NCBI GenBank assembly: GCA_964427055.1
Contig: CAYRSQ010000006.1
Coordinates: 1 to 29,825 of the forward strand
DNA length: 29,825 bases
Direction of reading: 5' to 3'
Origin: CAYNTH01 sp964427055
Lineage (GTDB): Archaea; Aenigmatarchaeota; Aenigmatarchaeia; CG10238-14; SCSR01
Position numbers and translations under genes: made by a program. The stretch's first letter is position 1. The number at the start of each line of letters is the position of its first letter. Shown here in pieces: positions 1-6,976 of this stretch. The notes below the pieces were generated by a model. The model saw only the letters and a program-made list of their open reading frames with translations. It was not told the origin of the DNA and did not search any database.

Positions 1-3
1 GAG

Positions 4-77
4 TGGGCCCGACGGGATTCGAACCCGCGACCAACTGGTTAAGAGCCAGCTGCTCTACCATGCTGAGCTACAGGCCC
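4..77 (-). tRNA. tRNA-Lys (anticodon CTT)
   Basis: The reverse complement folds as a complete cloverleaf: acceptor GGGCCTG pairs with CGGGCCC (one G-U), discriminator A, and the T arm carries GGTTCGAATCC. The anticodon stem GCTGG/CCAGT encloses the loop CTCTTAA, giving anticodon CTT for Lys AAG codons. There is no intron, unlike the other tRNA-Lys in the window. No CCA is encoded. The 5' end lies 1 nt after the stop codon of the upstream deacylase gene, so it is probably made from the same transcript. Confidence 0.96.
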
Positions 78-78
78 A

Positions 79-582
79 TCATTCGGAAACTTCTACTATT
101 TCTCCTTCCGTATATTTTATTAAATCTTTCGTATTTATTAGCAATGTCGCGTAACTGCATCCCGCACTGGTGTGTACGTATTCTTTTTCCATGATGCTCT
201 TGTCCAGATATATCGATACAGGTTTGCAGCTTATCGGGTTCACTCCGCCCACTTCTATCCCGGTGTACTCGAGCACCTCGTCCGGTTTCGCTATCCTCAC
301 GCTCTTGCCGACGACTCCCTTCAGTTTTCTCACGTCTATCCTCTTGTGACCCAGTATGACGATCATATGAGGAGCATTGTCGTTGTCTATGAAGAGTATC
401 GATTTCGCTATGTCCGACGCATCCACGCCGAGCGACGCCCTGGCGTCCGCAGTGGTCCTTCCTTCGACATCGTGCCATATTATCTTCGCATCCAGGTTCT
501 CCCTGCGGATTATCTCGCCGGTCATCTGCACGCGCTCCTTCTCTATTTCGCTGGCGCGCCCGTTGGATTTCACAATCGACAT
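79..582 (-). CDS. YbaK/EbsC-type aminoacyl-tRNA deacylase
   Basis: A 167-residue protein with the YbaK/ProX fold pattern. Visible family features are the early helix followed by the hydrophobic strand ILFIDNDNAPHMIVIL, the KLKGVVGKSVRIAKPDEVLEYTG segment, the GGVNPIS turn and the SIYLDKSIM strand with a late SAGCSYATL segment. Members hydrolyse mischarged tRNAs in trans (for example Cys- or Ala-tRNA-Pro) as part of translation quality control; which tRNA this one edits cannot be read from the sequence. The gene runs directly into tRNA-Lys(CTT) with 1 nt between TGA and the tRNA. Length fits a stand-alone member. The family call is firm, the substrate is not. Confidence 0.82.
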   Translation of the reverse strand: MSIVKSNGRASEIEKERVQMTGEIIRRENLDAKIIWHDVEGRTTADARASLGVDASDIAKSILFIDNDNAPHMIVILGHKRIDVRKLKGVVGKSVRIAKPDEVLEYTGIEVGGVNPISCKPVSIYLDKSIMEKEYVHTSAGCSYATLLINTKDLIKYTEGEIVEVSE

Positions 583-630
583 AACAATACTTTTTGTTGA
601 AAATTAATAAAAAGATGACTAATTATTGGT

Positions 631-1329
631 ATGTCGTTTTCAATAGTGAAAGCCGAGCTGGGGAGCATGGACAAGCCGGGAAAGAGAGAAATCTTCCAGA
701 GGTTCTTCAAGACGGGCAAGGGGGAATATGGCGAGGGAGATGTGTTCATCGGATTGTCTGTCCCTGAGCAGAGGGCGGTCGCAAAAAAGTACATGGACAT
801 CGGGATGGACGATGTTGAGAAGTTGCTTAAGAGCAAGACGCACGAACACAGACTTGTCGCCCTGCTGATGCTCATAGAGAAGTTCAGGAATTCTGACAAC
901 AGAGGGAAAAAAAGGATATACGACTTCTATCTGGACAATACCATGCATGTCAACAACTGGGACCTTGTGGACATGTCCGCCGCTAGGATAGTCGGCGAAT
1001 ACCTGATGGACAAAGACAGAAAAGTCCTTTACAAACTGGCCAAATCGGACAGTATATGGGAAAGAAGGATATCGATAATTTCGACCCATATTTTCATAAA
1101 GAACAATGACTTTGGCGATACGTTGAAGTTGTCGGAGATTCTGTTGAATGACAGGCACGACCTGATACACAAAGCAGTTGGTTGGATGTTGAGGGAAGTC
1201 GGAAAGAGAAACCAGAAAGCGGAAGAGAAGTTCCTAATGAAATACCATAAAGAGATGCCGAGGACGATGCTGAGATATTCTATAGAACGATTCAGTGACG
1301 AGAAACGTAAGTTTTACATGAAAAAATAG
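631..1329 (+). CDS. AlkD-family DNA alkylation repair protein
   Basis: A 232-residue all-helical HEAT-like repeat protein. The AlkD signature NNWDLVD is at residues 108-114, with Trp110 and Asp114 matching the DNA-contacting Trp and catalytic Asp of AlkD glycosylases; WERR follows at 143-146 and HKAVGWMLREVGKR near 180-193 supplies the second conserved Trp (185). These enzymes excise N3- and N7-alkylated purines by base excision without base flipping. The length is typical of the family. The gene has a short AT-rich leader and ends 12 nt before the convergent small membrane-protein gene. A later ATG (residue 13) is a possible alternative start. Confidence 0.9.
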   Translation: MSFSIVKAELGSMDKPGKREIFQRFFKTGKGEYGEGDVFIGLSVPEQRAVAKKYMDIGMDDVEKLLKSKTHEHRLVALLMLIEKFRNSDNRGKKRIYDFYLDNTMHVNNWDLVDMSAARIVGEYLMDKDRKVLYKLAKSDSIWERRISIISTHIFIKNNDFGDTLKLSEILLNDRHDLIHKAVGWMLREVGKRNQKAEEKFLMKYHKEMPRTMLRYSIERFSDEKRKFYMKK

Positions 1330-1341
1330 AAAAGTGGGAAA

Positions 1342-1554
1342 TCATCTTTTCTTCCTGCCACTCAGCGCGGAAGCGATCATTCCCCCTATGGTCAAGAGCA
1401 CGGCGCTCAGCACAGGCTGAACGGCTGTCACTCCAAGCAATTCCGCCCCCGTGATGATTATCCACAGGTTAATCATGAAATATACCAACCCGAGTAGTAT
1501 CATCACTACGGACGCAATCACTACCGATAGCAATTCTCCGATTTCATCAAACAT
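1342..1554 (-). CDS. small two-helix membrane protein, unknown function
   Basis: Seventy residues, with a short acidic N-terminus (MFDEIGE), a hydrophobic helix at about 9-35, a second hydrophobic stretch at about 40-65 and a basic end (SGRKKR). This predicts two membrane segments with the basic tail in the cytoplasm. I recognise no family. It lies downstream of and in the same direction as the DUF5654-like membrane protein, 44 nt away, so the two may be co-transcribed and work together at the membrane. It is convergent with the AlkD gene. Confidence 0.6.
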   Translation of the reverse strand: MFDEIGELLSVVIASVVMILLGLVYFMINLWIIITGAELLGVTAVQPVLSAVLLTIGGMIASALSGRKKR

Positions 1555-1598
1555 TGTATCACTAAAAAGGGATTGGATTTCCCTATAAAAATACTTTC

Positions 1599-1859
1599 TT
1601 ATTTATCGTTCACTTTCAGGAATCTTGTCAGGGCCATTATGGCGAGCACGGCAACCACCGACATTACGATGGCTGTCGAGAACTGAATGAACCACGTTTC
1701 CTTTATCGGCATCGCGCTTTCGAGTATGTCTTTATAATTTTCCAGATATGACATTATCGCGTCTTTCCACAACAATGCTGCTACGAAGGTGAACGCGCCT
1801 GTAGTGAACGTCAACATCTGCTTCCGGAACTCGTTCTCGAATTTAGATATGATAGCCAT
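1599..1859 (-). CDS. DUF5654-like small membrane protein
   Basis: I place the start at the internal ATG (1859), giving 86 residues beginning MAIISKFENEFRKQ. The longer open frame to 1925 reads through the 3' half of tRNA-Lys(TTT), where VVGSNPTGL is simply the translated T arm. The pattern FRKQMLTFTTGAFTFVAALLWKDAI, then an extracytoplasmic linker and a second membrane helix at about 55-80, resembles the archaeal DUF5654 family, whose function is unknown. Two membrane segments are predicted. It sits between a tRNA gene and another small membrane protein. Confidence 0.7.
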   Translation of the reverse strand: MAIISKFENEFRKQMLTFTTGAFTFVAALLWKDAIMSYLENYKDILESAMPIKETWFIQFSTAIVMSVVAVLAIMALTRFLKVNDK

Positions 1860-1894
1860 AGAAATATTATGTGTAACTTGTAAAATAAAGTTTA

Positions 1895-2034
1895 TGAGCC
1901 CGGTGGGATTTGAACCCACGACCAACTGGTTGCTTCCGTATTGAACGGAAAATAATTTTCGTCATCTCGAATATCAGCGCTTTTTCGCTCAACGCTAAAA
2001 GCCAGCTGCTCTAACCATGCTGAGCTACAGGCCC
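1895..2034 (-). tRNA. tRNA-Lys (anticodon TTT) with a 65-nt intron
   Basis: The exons form a cloverleaf nearly identical to tRNA-Lys(CTT): acceptor GGGCCTG with CGGGCTC, D arm GTAGCTCAGCATGGTTAGAGC and T arm GTGGGTTCAAATCCCAC. The anticodon loop reads CTTTTA then A, with anticodon TTT at 1997-1999. The loop is interrupted after A37: the intron occupies 1931-1995 and exon 2 resumes at 1930. Exon GCTT can pair with intron AAGC to form the central helix of a bulge-helix-bulge splice site. Splicing would need the archaeal tRNA endonuclease. Confidence 0.93.
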
Positions 2035-2050
2035 GTAAATGCAACTCAGG

Positions 2051-2287
2051 TCATCTGACCTTCTTGTCTTTCCTTAGTTTGTATGTCTTCGGTTTGACTT
2101 TCTGGACCTTCCTCTCCCTTCTGAAGTTCCTTTCGAGCCAGTTGAACGCCCGCATCTTCGCGGTCTCACCGAAGCCGCACGCAGCGCATTTCCTCTTCTT
2201 GACGTGATAGGACACCCTACCGCATCTCCTGCACCTTGTGTGCTTCACTCCGATCTTCTTACCGAACGACGGTGTTCCTTTTGTCAT
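2051..2287 (-). CDS. rpl37e: 50S ribosomal protein eL37 (L37e)
   Basis: A 78-residue zinc-ribbon ribosomal protein. The start MTKGTPSFGKK and the paired motifs CRRCGRVSYHVKKRKCAACG at residues 19-38 are diagnostic of L37e; the two CxxC pairs bind zinc in the large subunit. The basic tail from RNFRRERK onward is about 15-20 residues longer than in many archaeal homologues. It lies 113 nt downstream of the LSm gene in the same direction, the conserved archaeal LSm-L37e order. A TATA-like CTTAAAAAC stretch near 2313-2325 (minus strand) could give it its own promoter. Confidence 0.95.
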   Translation of the reverse strand: MTKGTPSFGKKIGVKHTRCRRCGRVSYHVKKRKCAACGFGETAKMRAFNWLERNFRRERKVQKVKPKTYKLRKDKKVR

Positions 2288-2400
2288 TGAATCACTCTGT
2301 TAATTAAATGCTTTGTTGTTTTTAAGTTTTGCACTTAACGATATTAAATACTATACTAATCCATGGATAACTTGGCATTGAATCAGGAGTTAAATCTTCT

Positions 2401-2628
2401 TTATTCGATGCTCACAGGAGAAGCATAGACTATCGTGTCTCCCCTCACAAGAACTGTACCCAGCCTGACTTTGTTTCCGTCCTTCTGGATCTCAGTCTCG
2501 TCTATCCAAAGGTTCAAGTGCAGGTCTAACGCTTTCAGTATGCCTGTGAGTTCTTCGCCGTTCTTGAGTCGGACGAACACTTTCTTCCCCTTGGCTCTGT
2601 CTAACGCATCAATTGGTCTTTCTGACAT
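2401..2628 (-). CDS. Sm-like (LSm) RNA-binding protein
   Basis: Seventy-five residues covering a single Sm fold. The Sm1 motif is KKVFVRLKNGEELTGILKALDLHLNLWID and the Sm2 motif is VLVRGDTIVYAS near residues 59-70. Archaeal LSm proteins form heptameric rings that bind U-rich RNA and take part in RNA processing and tRNA metabolism. The start is supported by an AGGTGA Shine-Dalgarno at 2638-2643 on the minus strand. It precedes the eL37 gene and is divergent from eS8. Confidence 0.95.
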   Translation of the reverse strand: MSERPIDALDRAKGKKVFVRLKNGEELTGILKALDLHLNLWIDETEIQKDGNKVRLGTVLVRGDTIVYASPVSIE

Positions 2629-2779
2629 TTTTTTTGTTCACCTTCTTTAAATTCAAAAAATCATTTTTGTAATTTGATTATCGAGTCACAGCTTTATAAG
2701 CTATGTTATCCTTTTTACATAATACAAACTTAAAAATATTTATATGCAATTGAGTAAAGAGTTGTATTGGTGATAATCA
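2629..2779. promoter_or_regulatory. divergent promoter region LSm / eS8
   Basis: This 151-nt AT-rich spacer separates two divergent genes. On the plus strand AAAAATATTTATATG at 2732-2746 is a TATA-like element about 25-30 nt before a presumed start near 2765, and GGTGAT at 2769-2774 is the eS8 ribosome binding site 5 nt before its ATG. On the minus strand AGGTGA (2643-2638) is the LSm ribosome binding site. These are read by eye. Confidence 0.6.
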
Positions 2780-3163
2780 ATGCCGGTTTGGCACGGTGAT
2801 AAAGGAAAAAAGAAGACAGGCGGAAAAGTGAACCTGCACAGGAGAAAGAGAAAGTGGGAGATGGGAAGCAATCCTATCCTGACAAAGCTCGGTTCGATCA
2901 AGCGGAAGATTGTAAGGACAAAGGGCGGGAACGAAAAAGTCAAGGCACTCTCCGCGAGCTACGCTAATGTTTATGATCCTTCTTCTATGAAGACTAAGAA
3001 AGTCAAAATAATAGATGTGCTGAAGAATCCAGCGAATCCCCACTTCGTGAGAAGGGGCATACTGACAAAGGGAGTGACCATAGAGACTGAACTCGGGATG
3101 GCCAAAGTGACAAGCAGGCCGAGCCAGCACGGTGTGGTCAGTGCAGTCCTGGTAAAGGAATGA
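2780..3163 (+). CDS. rps8e: 30S ribosomal protein eS8 (S8e)
   Basis: A 127-residue protein whose N-terminus (WHGDKGKKKTGGK, then HRRKRKWEMG) is the S8e signature, followed by the conserved RTKGGNEKVKALSASYANV block and a C-terminal ITKG-like segment (ILTKGVTIETELG). Length equals the usual archaeal S8e. It belongs to the small ribosomal subunit. A TATA element and a GGTGAT ribosome binding site precede it. It is a single-gene unit that converges on the antiporter gene with 1 nt between the two stop codons. Confidence 0.96.
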   Translation: MPVWHGDKGKKKTGGKVNLHRRKRKWEMGSNPILTKLGSIKRKIVRTKGGNEKVKALSASYANVYDPSSMKTKKVKIIDVLKNPANPHFVRRGILTKGVTIETELGMAKVTSRPSQHGVVSAVLVKE

Positions 3164-3164
3164 A

Positions 3165-4178
3165 TCAGATGAGGGAAATTTGTATCCCGAACGTCGATAT
3201 CAGGAATGTCAGGTAGATGAATAACAGCACTATCCCCTCTGTCCTGTCGAGTTTTCTCCCTGTAGTGAAGAAGTACCATGCCACCATTGTTATTCCTATG
3301 ACGAAGAACAGGAGCGTCGAGAATATCTCTGGGTTTATCACGACAGGCGACGCCAGCAGCACTATCCCCAGTATGAGGGTTATGTTGGTGAGGCACGACC
3401 CGATCGCATTACCTATTGCCAGCTTGTGATGCTTTGATTTCACGGCTGTCAGTGCAATGGACAGTTCGGGGAGTGAAGTCCCCATCGCTATCACGGTCGC
3501 GCCTATCACCGACTCGTCAATGCCCATCATACCAGACAGGCTGGATGCGGACGACACGACGAAGTTTGAAGACAGTATTACGATGAAGATTGCCAATAGC
3601 AATAAAAACATAACCTTGTAGAACTTTGGTGGCATAATCAGAATCTTCAGCAGCCCCTTTGATTTCTTCCTGTTCTTCGGGAATTTGAATGTTATCTTCT
3701 TCTTGGTCGAATAGATGACGAAGAACACGAAAGCTCCTATCAGCACGATGCCGATGAACTTGCTGAGTTCCTTCATCGCCAAGAACGCGAGCGGTATTAT
3801 CGACGACATGAACAATATGGTTGGAAGTTTCTCGAATGTCCCCCTCTTGATGGCAAGTGGCGAGATTATCGCCGGGATTGCCAATACCAGGCCGAGGTTG
3901 GTCACGTTAGATCCGAACAGGTTTCCTATAGACACTCCAACATTCCCTGACGTTATCGCGGAGAAAGACACTGCCAGTTCCGGCAGCGTTGTGGTCATTG
4001 ACAGAAGAACTACGCCTATCACCAGCTCTTCCATTTTGGTCAGCCTGGCTATCCCGACCGCGTGTTTGACCACCATCTGGCTGGCTCTGGATAGTATTAT
4101 GATCGACGATACGAATATCAGGAGCTGGTAGAATATGACGGAAAACGTCCCGTCCGCAATCAATGTCGAAATATGCAT
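3165..4178 (-). CDS. Na+/Ca2+ exchanger (CaCA) family antiporter
   Basis: A 337-residue membrane protein with about ten hydrophobic segments and the two inverted alpha repeats of the cation/Ca2+ antiporter family. Repeat one is TTTLPELAVSFSAI with GNLFGSNVTNLG (about residues 61-95); repeat two is GTSLPELSIALTAVK with AIGNAIGSCLTNITLILG (about 233-270). The acidic Glu in each LPEL motif is the expected ion ligand. A basic cytoplasmic loop (STKKKITFKFPKNRKKSKG) separates the halves. It most likely exports Ca2+ in exchange for Na+ or H+; ion specificity cannot be read. Length is usual for prokaryotic YrbG/MJ0091-type members. Confidence 0.92.
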   Translation of the reverse strand: MHISTLIADGTFSVIFYQLLIFVSSIIILSRASQMVVKHAVGIARLTKMEELVIGVVLLSMTTTLPELAVSFSAITSGNVGVSIGNLFGSNVTNLGLVLAIPAIISPLAIKRGTFEKLPTILFMSSIIPLAFLAMKELSKFIGIVLIGAFVFFVIYSTKKKITFKFPKNRKKSKGLLKILIMPPKFYKVMFLLLLAIFIVILSSNFVVSSASSLSGMMGIDESVIGATVIAMGTSLPELSIALTAVKSKHHKLAIGNAIGSCLTNITLILGIVLLASPVVINPEIFSTLLFFVIGITMVAWYFFTTGRKLDRTEGIVLLFIYLTFLISTFGIQISLI

Positions 4179-4245
4179 ATAATAAATTTGTGTTTTTGTT
4201 GATAAAAGATTTTTTATTTAATTCCCTATTCATAATAGTGGTTTA

Positions 4246-5031
4246 ATGATAGACGTTCATTCGCATATGGAGCAGGAAGTATACGACAGCGACAGGGATG
4301 ATGTGCTATCCAGATGCAAAAAGGAGATGAAGGCTGTCATAACGTGCGACCCGAACCCCGACACTTTCAAGAAGACCTTTTCCATAGCCGACAGGTACAA
4401 AGGGTTCGTCTTTGCGGTCATAGGCATACATCCGGAGTACGTTGAGAGGTTCAGCGACGATGATATTGAAACTGTAATCGAAACGATAAAGGCGAACAGA
4501 GAAAGGATAGTCGGCATAGGGGAGACTGGGCTGGATTACCATTATATCGAGGATGCGGAGATGAGGGATAGGCAGCGCGAGATGTTTAGGAAGCTCGTGA
4601 GGCTCGCCGGCAAGATGAGAATGCCTGTATGCGTCCACATAAGGAATGGAAAGGACAGCGAAGAGAATGATGCCTTCGAGCACGCTGTTGAGGTACTTGA
4701 GCAGGAGAGCGCCAATAAAGTGCATCTGCATATGTTCGGGTCGAGAAACCTTCTGAAGGGAGTAATCGATAACGGATGGTACATATCCGAGAATGCGATA
4801 ATCCTCCAGAGCAAGAACTATAAGAAAGTTGTCCGCGATGCCCCGATTGACAGGCTTATGGTGGAGACTGACGCCCCTTGGTTGCATCCGAGCGGGAACA
4901 CCGAAGAAAGGAACGACCCGTTAGGTGTTAAGGCTGTTATAGAGAAGGTAGCTGAGGTTAAGAAACTTGAGTTTGATGAAGTCGTTGAGAGAACTACTGA
5001 GAATGCAACCAGTTTCTATGAATTATTTTGA
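4246..5031 (+). CDS. TatD-family metal-dependent hydrolase
   Basis: A 261-residue TIM-barrel hydrolase. Metal-ligand motifs are in order: DVHSH at residues 3-7, GETGLDYH near 91-98, VCVHIRNG near 129-136, HLHMF near 162-166 and METDAPWL near 205-212. TatD enzymes are cytoplasmic Mg2+-dependent 3'-5' DNases or RNases implicated in DNA repair and decay. The final segment NATSFYELF is typical of the family's last helix. A TATA-like TTTTTATTTAAT at about 4209-4220 suggests a near-leaderless transcript. Its last codons overlap the end of the convergent unknown gene by 9 nt. Confidence 0.92.
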   Translation: MIDVHSHMEQEVYDSDRDDVLSRCKKEMKAVITCDPNPDTFKKTFSIADRYKGFVFAVIGIHPEYVERFSDDDIETVIETIKANRERIVGIGETGLDYHYIEDAEMRDRQREMFRKLVRLAGKMRMPVCVHIRNGKDSEENDAFEHAVEVLEQESANKVHLHMFGSRNLLKGVIDNGWYISENAIILQSKNYKKVVRDAPIDRLMVETDAPWLHPSGNTEERNDPLGVKAVIEKVAEVKKLEFDEVVERTTENATSFYELF

Positions 5032-5349
5032 CAGCTCCCTTACGAAGATTTCCCCTCTGTACAGAAGCCCAATGAATTTACCATCGCTTTTCAGAAGACC
5101 TATCGTGGTGTCTTCATTGTATCCGTCTATTACGTTAATATCTCCCCTATCCATGTAGTTATTGTATTTTAGTAGCAGGAATGGTTTTAACGCATATAAC
5201 TTCTTTCTGTGATTAGACGCTTCACCGAGTGATATATTTTTGTTGTCGTCTAGTATTCTGACATTGTAAAGGTTAATCTCAGCTTCCGGCCCTTCTACTG
5301 ATATGAATCCGAAATTTTTTATCGAATCCAGAAACCCGTCTTCGTTCAT
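5023..5349 (-). CDS. hypothetical protein, 108 residues
   Basis: I do not recognise this protein. It is soluble, mixed charge, and the strand-like segments NLYNVRILDD, DINVIDGYNED, TTIGLLKSDGKFIGLLYRGEIFVREL suggest a mostly beta C-terminal half. Composition is AT-richer than neighbouring TatD. Upstream are a TATA-like GTAAATAAATAC (minus strand, about 5388-5399) and two inverted repeats, so it appears to be independently transcribed and perhaps regulated. It overlaps the 3' end of the convergent TatD gene by 9 nt. Confidence 0.6.
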   Translation of the reverse strand: MNEDGFLDSIKNFGFISVEGPEAEINLYNVRILDDNKNISLGEASNHRKKLYALKPFLLLKYNNYMDRGDINVIDGYNEDTTIGLLKSDGKFIGLLYRGEIFVRELSK

Positions 5350-5352
5350 AAT

Positions 5353-5385
5353 GATAAAGATTATCAGTAAAGCTTTTGAAGCTTT
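5353..5385. promoter_or_regulatory. two inverted repeats in the leader of the 5023-5349 gene
   Basis: GATAA-AGA-TTATC occupies 5353-5365 and AAAGCTT-TTG-AAGCTTT occupies 5369-5385. Both lie between the presumed TATA element (about 5388-5399) and the ATG at 5349 of the minus-strand gene, a place where an archaeal repressor could block transcription; they could also fold in the leader RNA. No function is known. Confidence 0.35.
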
Positions 5386-5432
5386 CGTATTTATTTACCA
5401 GAAAGTCGAAATAATTTATTGAGGTGAATGTT

Positions 5433-5657
5433 TTGGTACTAGGATTTGGAAAGAAGAAAACGAAACCTGCTGCTAAAAAGAAGCCGGTGAAGAAAACTTC
5501 AGGAAAGAAGAAAGCGTTCGGCGGATACAGCATATCCTTTGCTGGAAGGACAGAGACAATGGAAGAGGTATTCGGCAAGGCTGCCATAACACCGAGCGAT
5601 ATGACAAAGAAGATTTGGACTTTCGTGAAAAGAAGGGGACTTGGAAAGAAAAGATAG
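5433..5657 (+). CDS. small basic protein with a SWIB-like half domain
   Basis: I choose the TTG at 5433 because a strong GAGGTGA Shine-Dalgarno at 5421-5427 sits 5 nt before it; a GTG at 5424 would lie inside that site and add three residues. The product is about 74 residues: VLGFGKKKTK, then a Lys/Ala/Pro-rich tract to about residue 28, then GYSISFAGRTETMEEVFG and TPSDMTKKIWTFVKRRGLGKK. That last part resembles the first two helices of a SWIB/MDM2 domain (MTKKxWxxxK), but it ends before the rest of the domain. The basic N-terminus suggests nucleic-acid or ribosome association. This is an inference; the family is not certain. Confidence 0.7.
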   Translation: MVLGFGKKKTKPAAKKKPVKKTSGKKKAFGGYSISFAGRTETMEEVFGKAAITPSDMTKKIWTFVKRRGLGKKR

Positions 5658-5695
5658 GATAACTTTGACGGTTCTTTGATTTTTTGTTTCTATTT

Positions 5696-6916
5696 TCAGT
5701 TTATTTTGAACCTTGTGATAGCCCCGATTCCGCCTATTTCTTTGAACTGCATTCCTTCAGTCGTTTCCGTGGATATCATTTCCACTTTAGCTCCAGTATT
5801 CTCAGCCATATCGGTCAGCAAGTCTATAAGTTCCACTTTCTCGGCTTTGTCGGGTTTCATCCACCCGCTACACTTAGGACATTTTTTGTTGTCCATCATC
5901 TTCTTCCGAACGTCAAGTTTCTCCTGGTGACCGCACTGGCATTCGTAGTTCACCCTGTACCAGTCGAAAGCTTCCGACAGAAGCAGCATATCCACTGAAC
6001 CCATTTCCAGAGCTTTCTTCACTTCCTCAAGGCCGTATGTGACATTCCCTCCTTTCTGTAGCTCCGAAAAGAACTTGGTGACTGTCTCTCTCTCGTGGAC
6101 TATCTTCGATTCCTTGAGCAGGTCAGCCGCCCTCTCCACCAGTTCTCTCAGGCCATACTCCCCTGTATAACCGATATCCTTCACCCCGATCAGCTGGTTC
6201 ATGAGAGTGTAGTGCATGTATTTGCCCTTGGCAAACCTCTCCTTCACCGGTCCAGGCCCTCCTATCAGTAGTCCTTTCATCTCGTGCTTCAATAGTATGG
6301 CAGACGCCTTCTCACCGACCTCTGACAAGAAGTCGTGTATGGCATCCTCCCTGAGTCTGTCATATCTGTGCTGTGACATCCCTCCCTTGACTGTCTTTGA
6401 CGGCACAGTGGAGTCGAGATGCTTCAGGTGTTGTATGGTTTTCCCCTTAAGCAGGCCGACATTGGCATCCCTGGCGTCCAGCACTATCAGCCCGTAAACG
6501 TCCTTCTCCTTCACCATGTCTCTGATAGGATCCAGGACGAAAGTCTGGTCGCACCAGTATACCTTGGTTGACATCTTCTCAGGGGGTTCGAACGACCATA
6601 ACTCGAAATCCTCCTTTCCCTCCGTCTCGGATATGTTACCCGAAAAAACGACAAGTCCGTTAGGCGGGGTCGCTTTGAATAGTCTCAGGTGCTGGATTAT
6701 CTTCTCAAGTGCTGTGGTGACGTTCTTTCTGGTAGTCTTGCTCTTTATGTTAGATGCAGTTCCCTGCTCGTCCTTCAGCTGATTGGTCACGTCGCTGATG
6801 CTGTATCCCGACGGTATATACACGGACACAAGTTCGGTGTGCCTACCCTTGATACTTTCCAGTTCCTTAAGTATCTTATTGAGCTTGAACTCATTCTTCA
6901 CAGTGTCTTCTGACAT
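5696..6916 (-). CDS. prf1: peptide chain release factor aRF1, with GGM in place of GGQ
   Basis: A 406-residue class I release factor of the eRF1/aRF1 family, which recognises all three stop codons and triggers peptide release at the ribosome. Stop-codon motifs are intact: NIKS at residues 56-59 and YWCDQTF (YxCxxxF) at 120-126. Domain 3 has the zinc-ribbon insert CQCG and CPKC, and IGGPGPVKERF marks the middle domain. The catalytic loop, normally GGQ, reads KGGMSQHRYDRLRE: G178, G179, M180 (codon ATG, 6377-6379). No other GGQ exists in the protein. The rest of the loop and flanking helix are conserved and the frame is open, so the gene looks functional. It follows ValRS by 60 nt with TATA-like sequence in the gap. 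Confidence 0.95.
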   Translation of the reverse strand: MSEDTVKNEFKLNKILKELESIKGRHTELVSVYIPSGYSISDVTNQLKDEQGTASNIKSKTTRKNVTTALEKIIQHLRLFKATPPNGLVVFSGNISETEGKEDFELWSFEPPEKMSTKVYWCDQTFVLDPIRDMVKEKDVYGLIVLDARDANVGLLKGKTIQHLKHLDSTVPSKTVKGGMSQHRYDRLREDAIHDFLSEVGEKASAILLKHEMKGLLIGGPGPVKERFAKGKYMHYTLMNQLIGVKDIGYTGEYGLRELVERAADLLKESKIVHERETVTKFFSELQKGGNVTYGLEEVKKALEMGSVDMLLLSEAFDWYRVNYECQCGHQEKLDVRKKMMDNKKCPKCSGWMKPDKAEKVELIDLLTDMAENTGAKVEMISTETTEGMQFKEIGGIGAITRFKIN

Positions 6917-6976
6917 CCAATCACATTGATAATTATAAATCGTGTCCGAGAAGTTTAAAACTGATTCAAACTAGTG

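Noticed and set aside
1860..1925. N-terminal extension of the DUF5654-like protein
   Set aside because: It translates the T arm and acceptor end of tRNA-Lys(TTT); the ATG at 1859 is the credible start.
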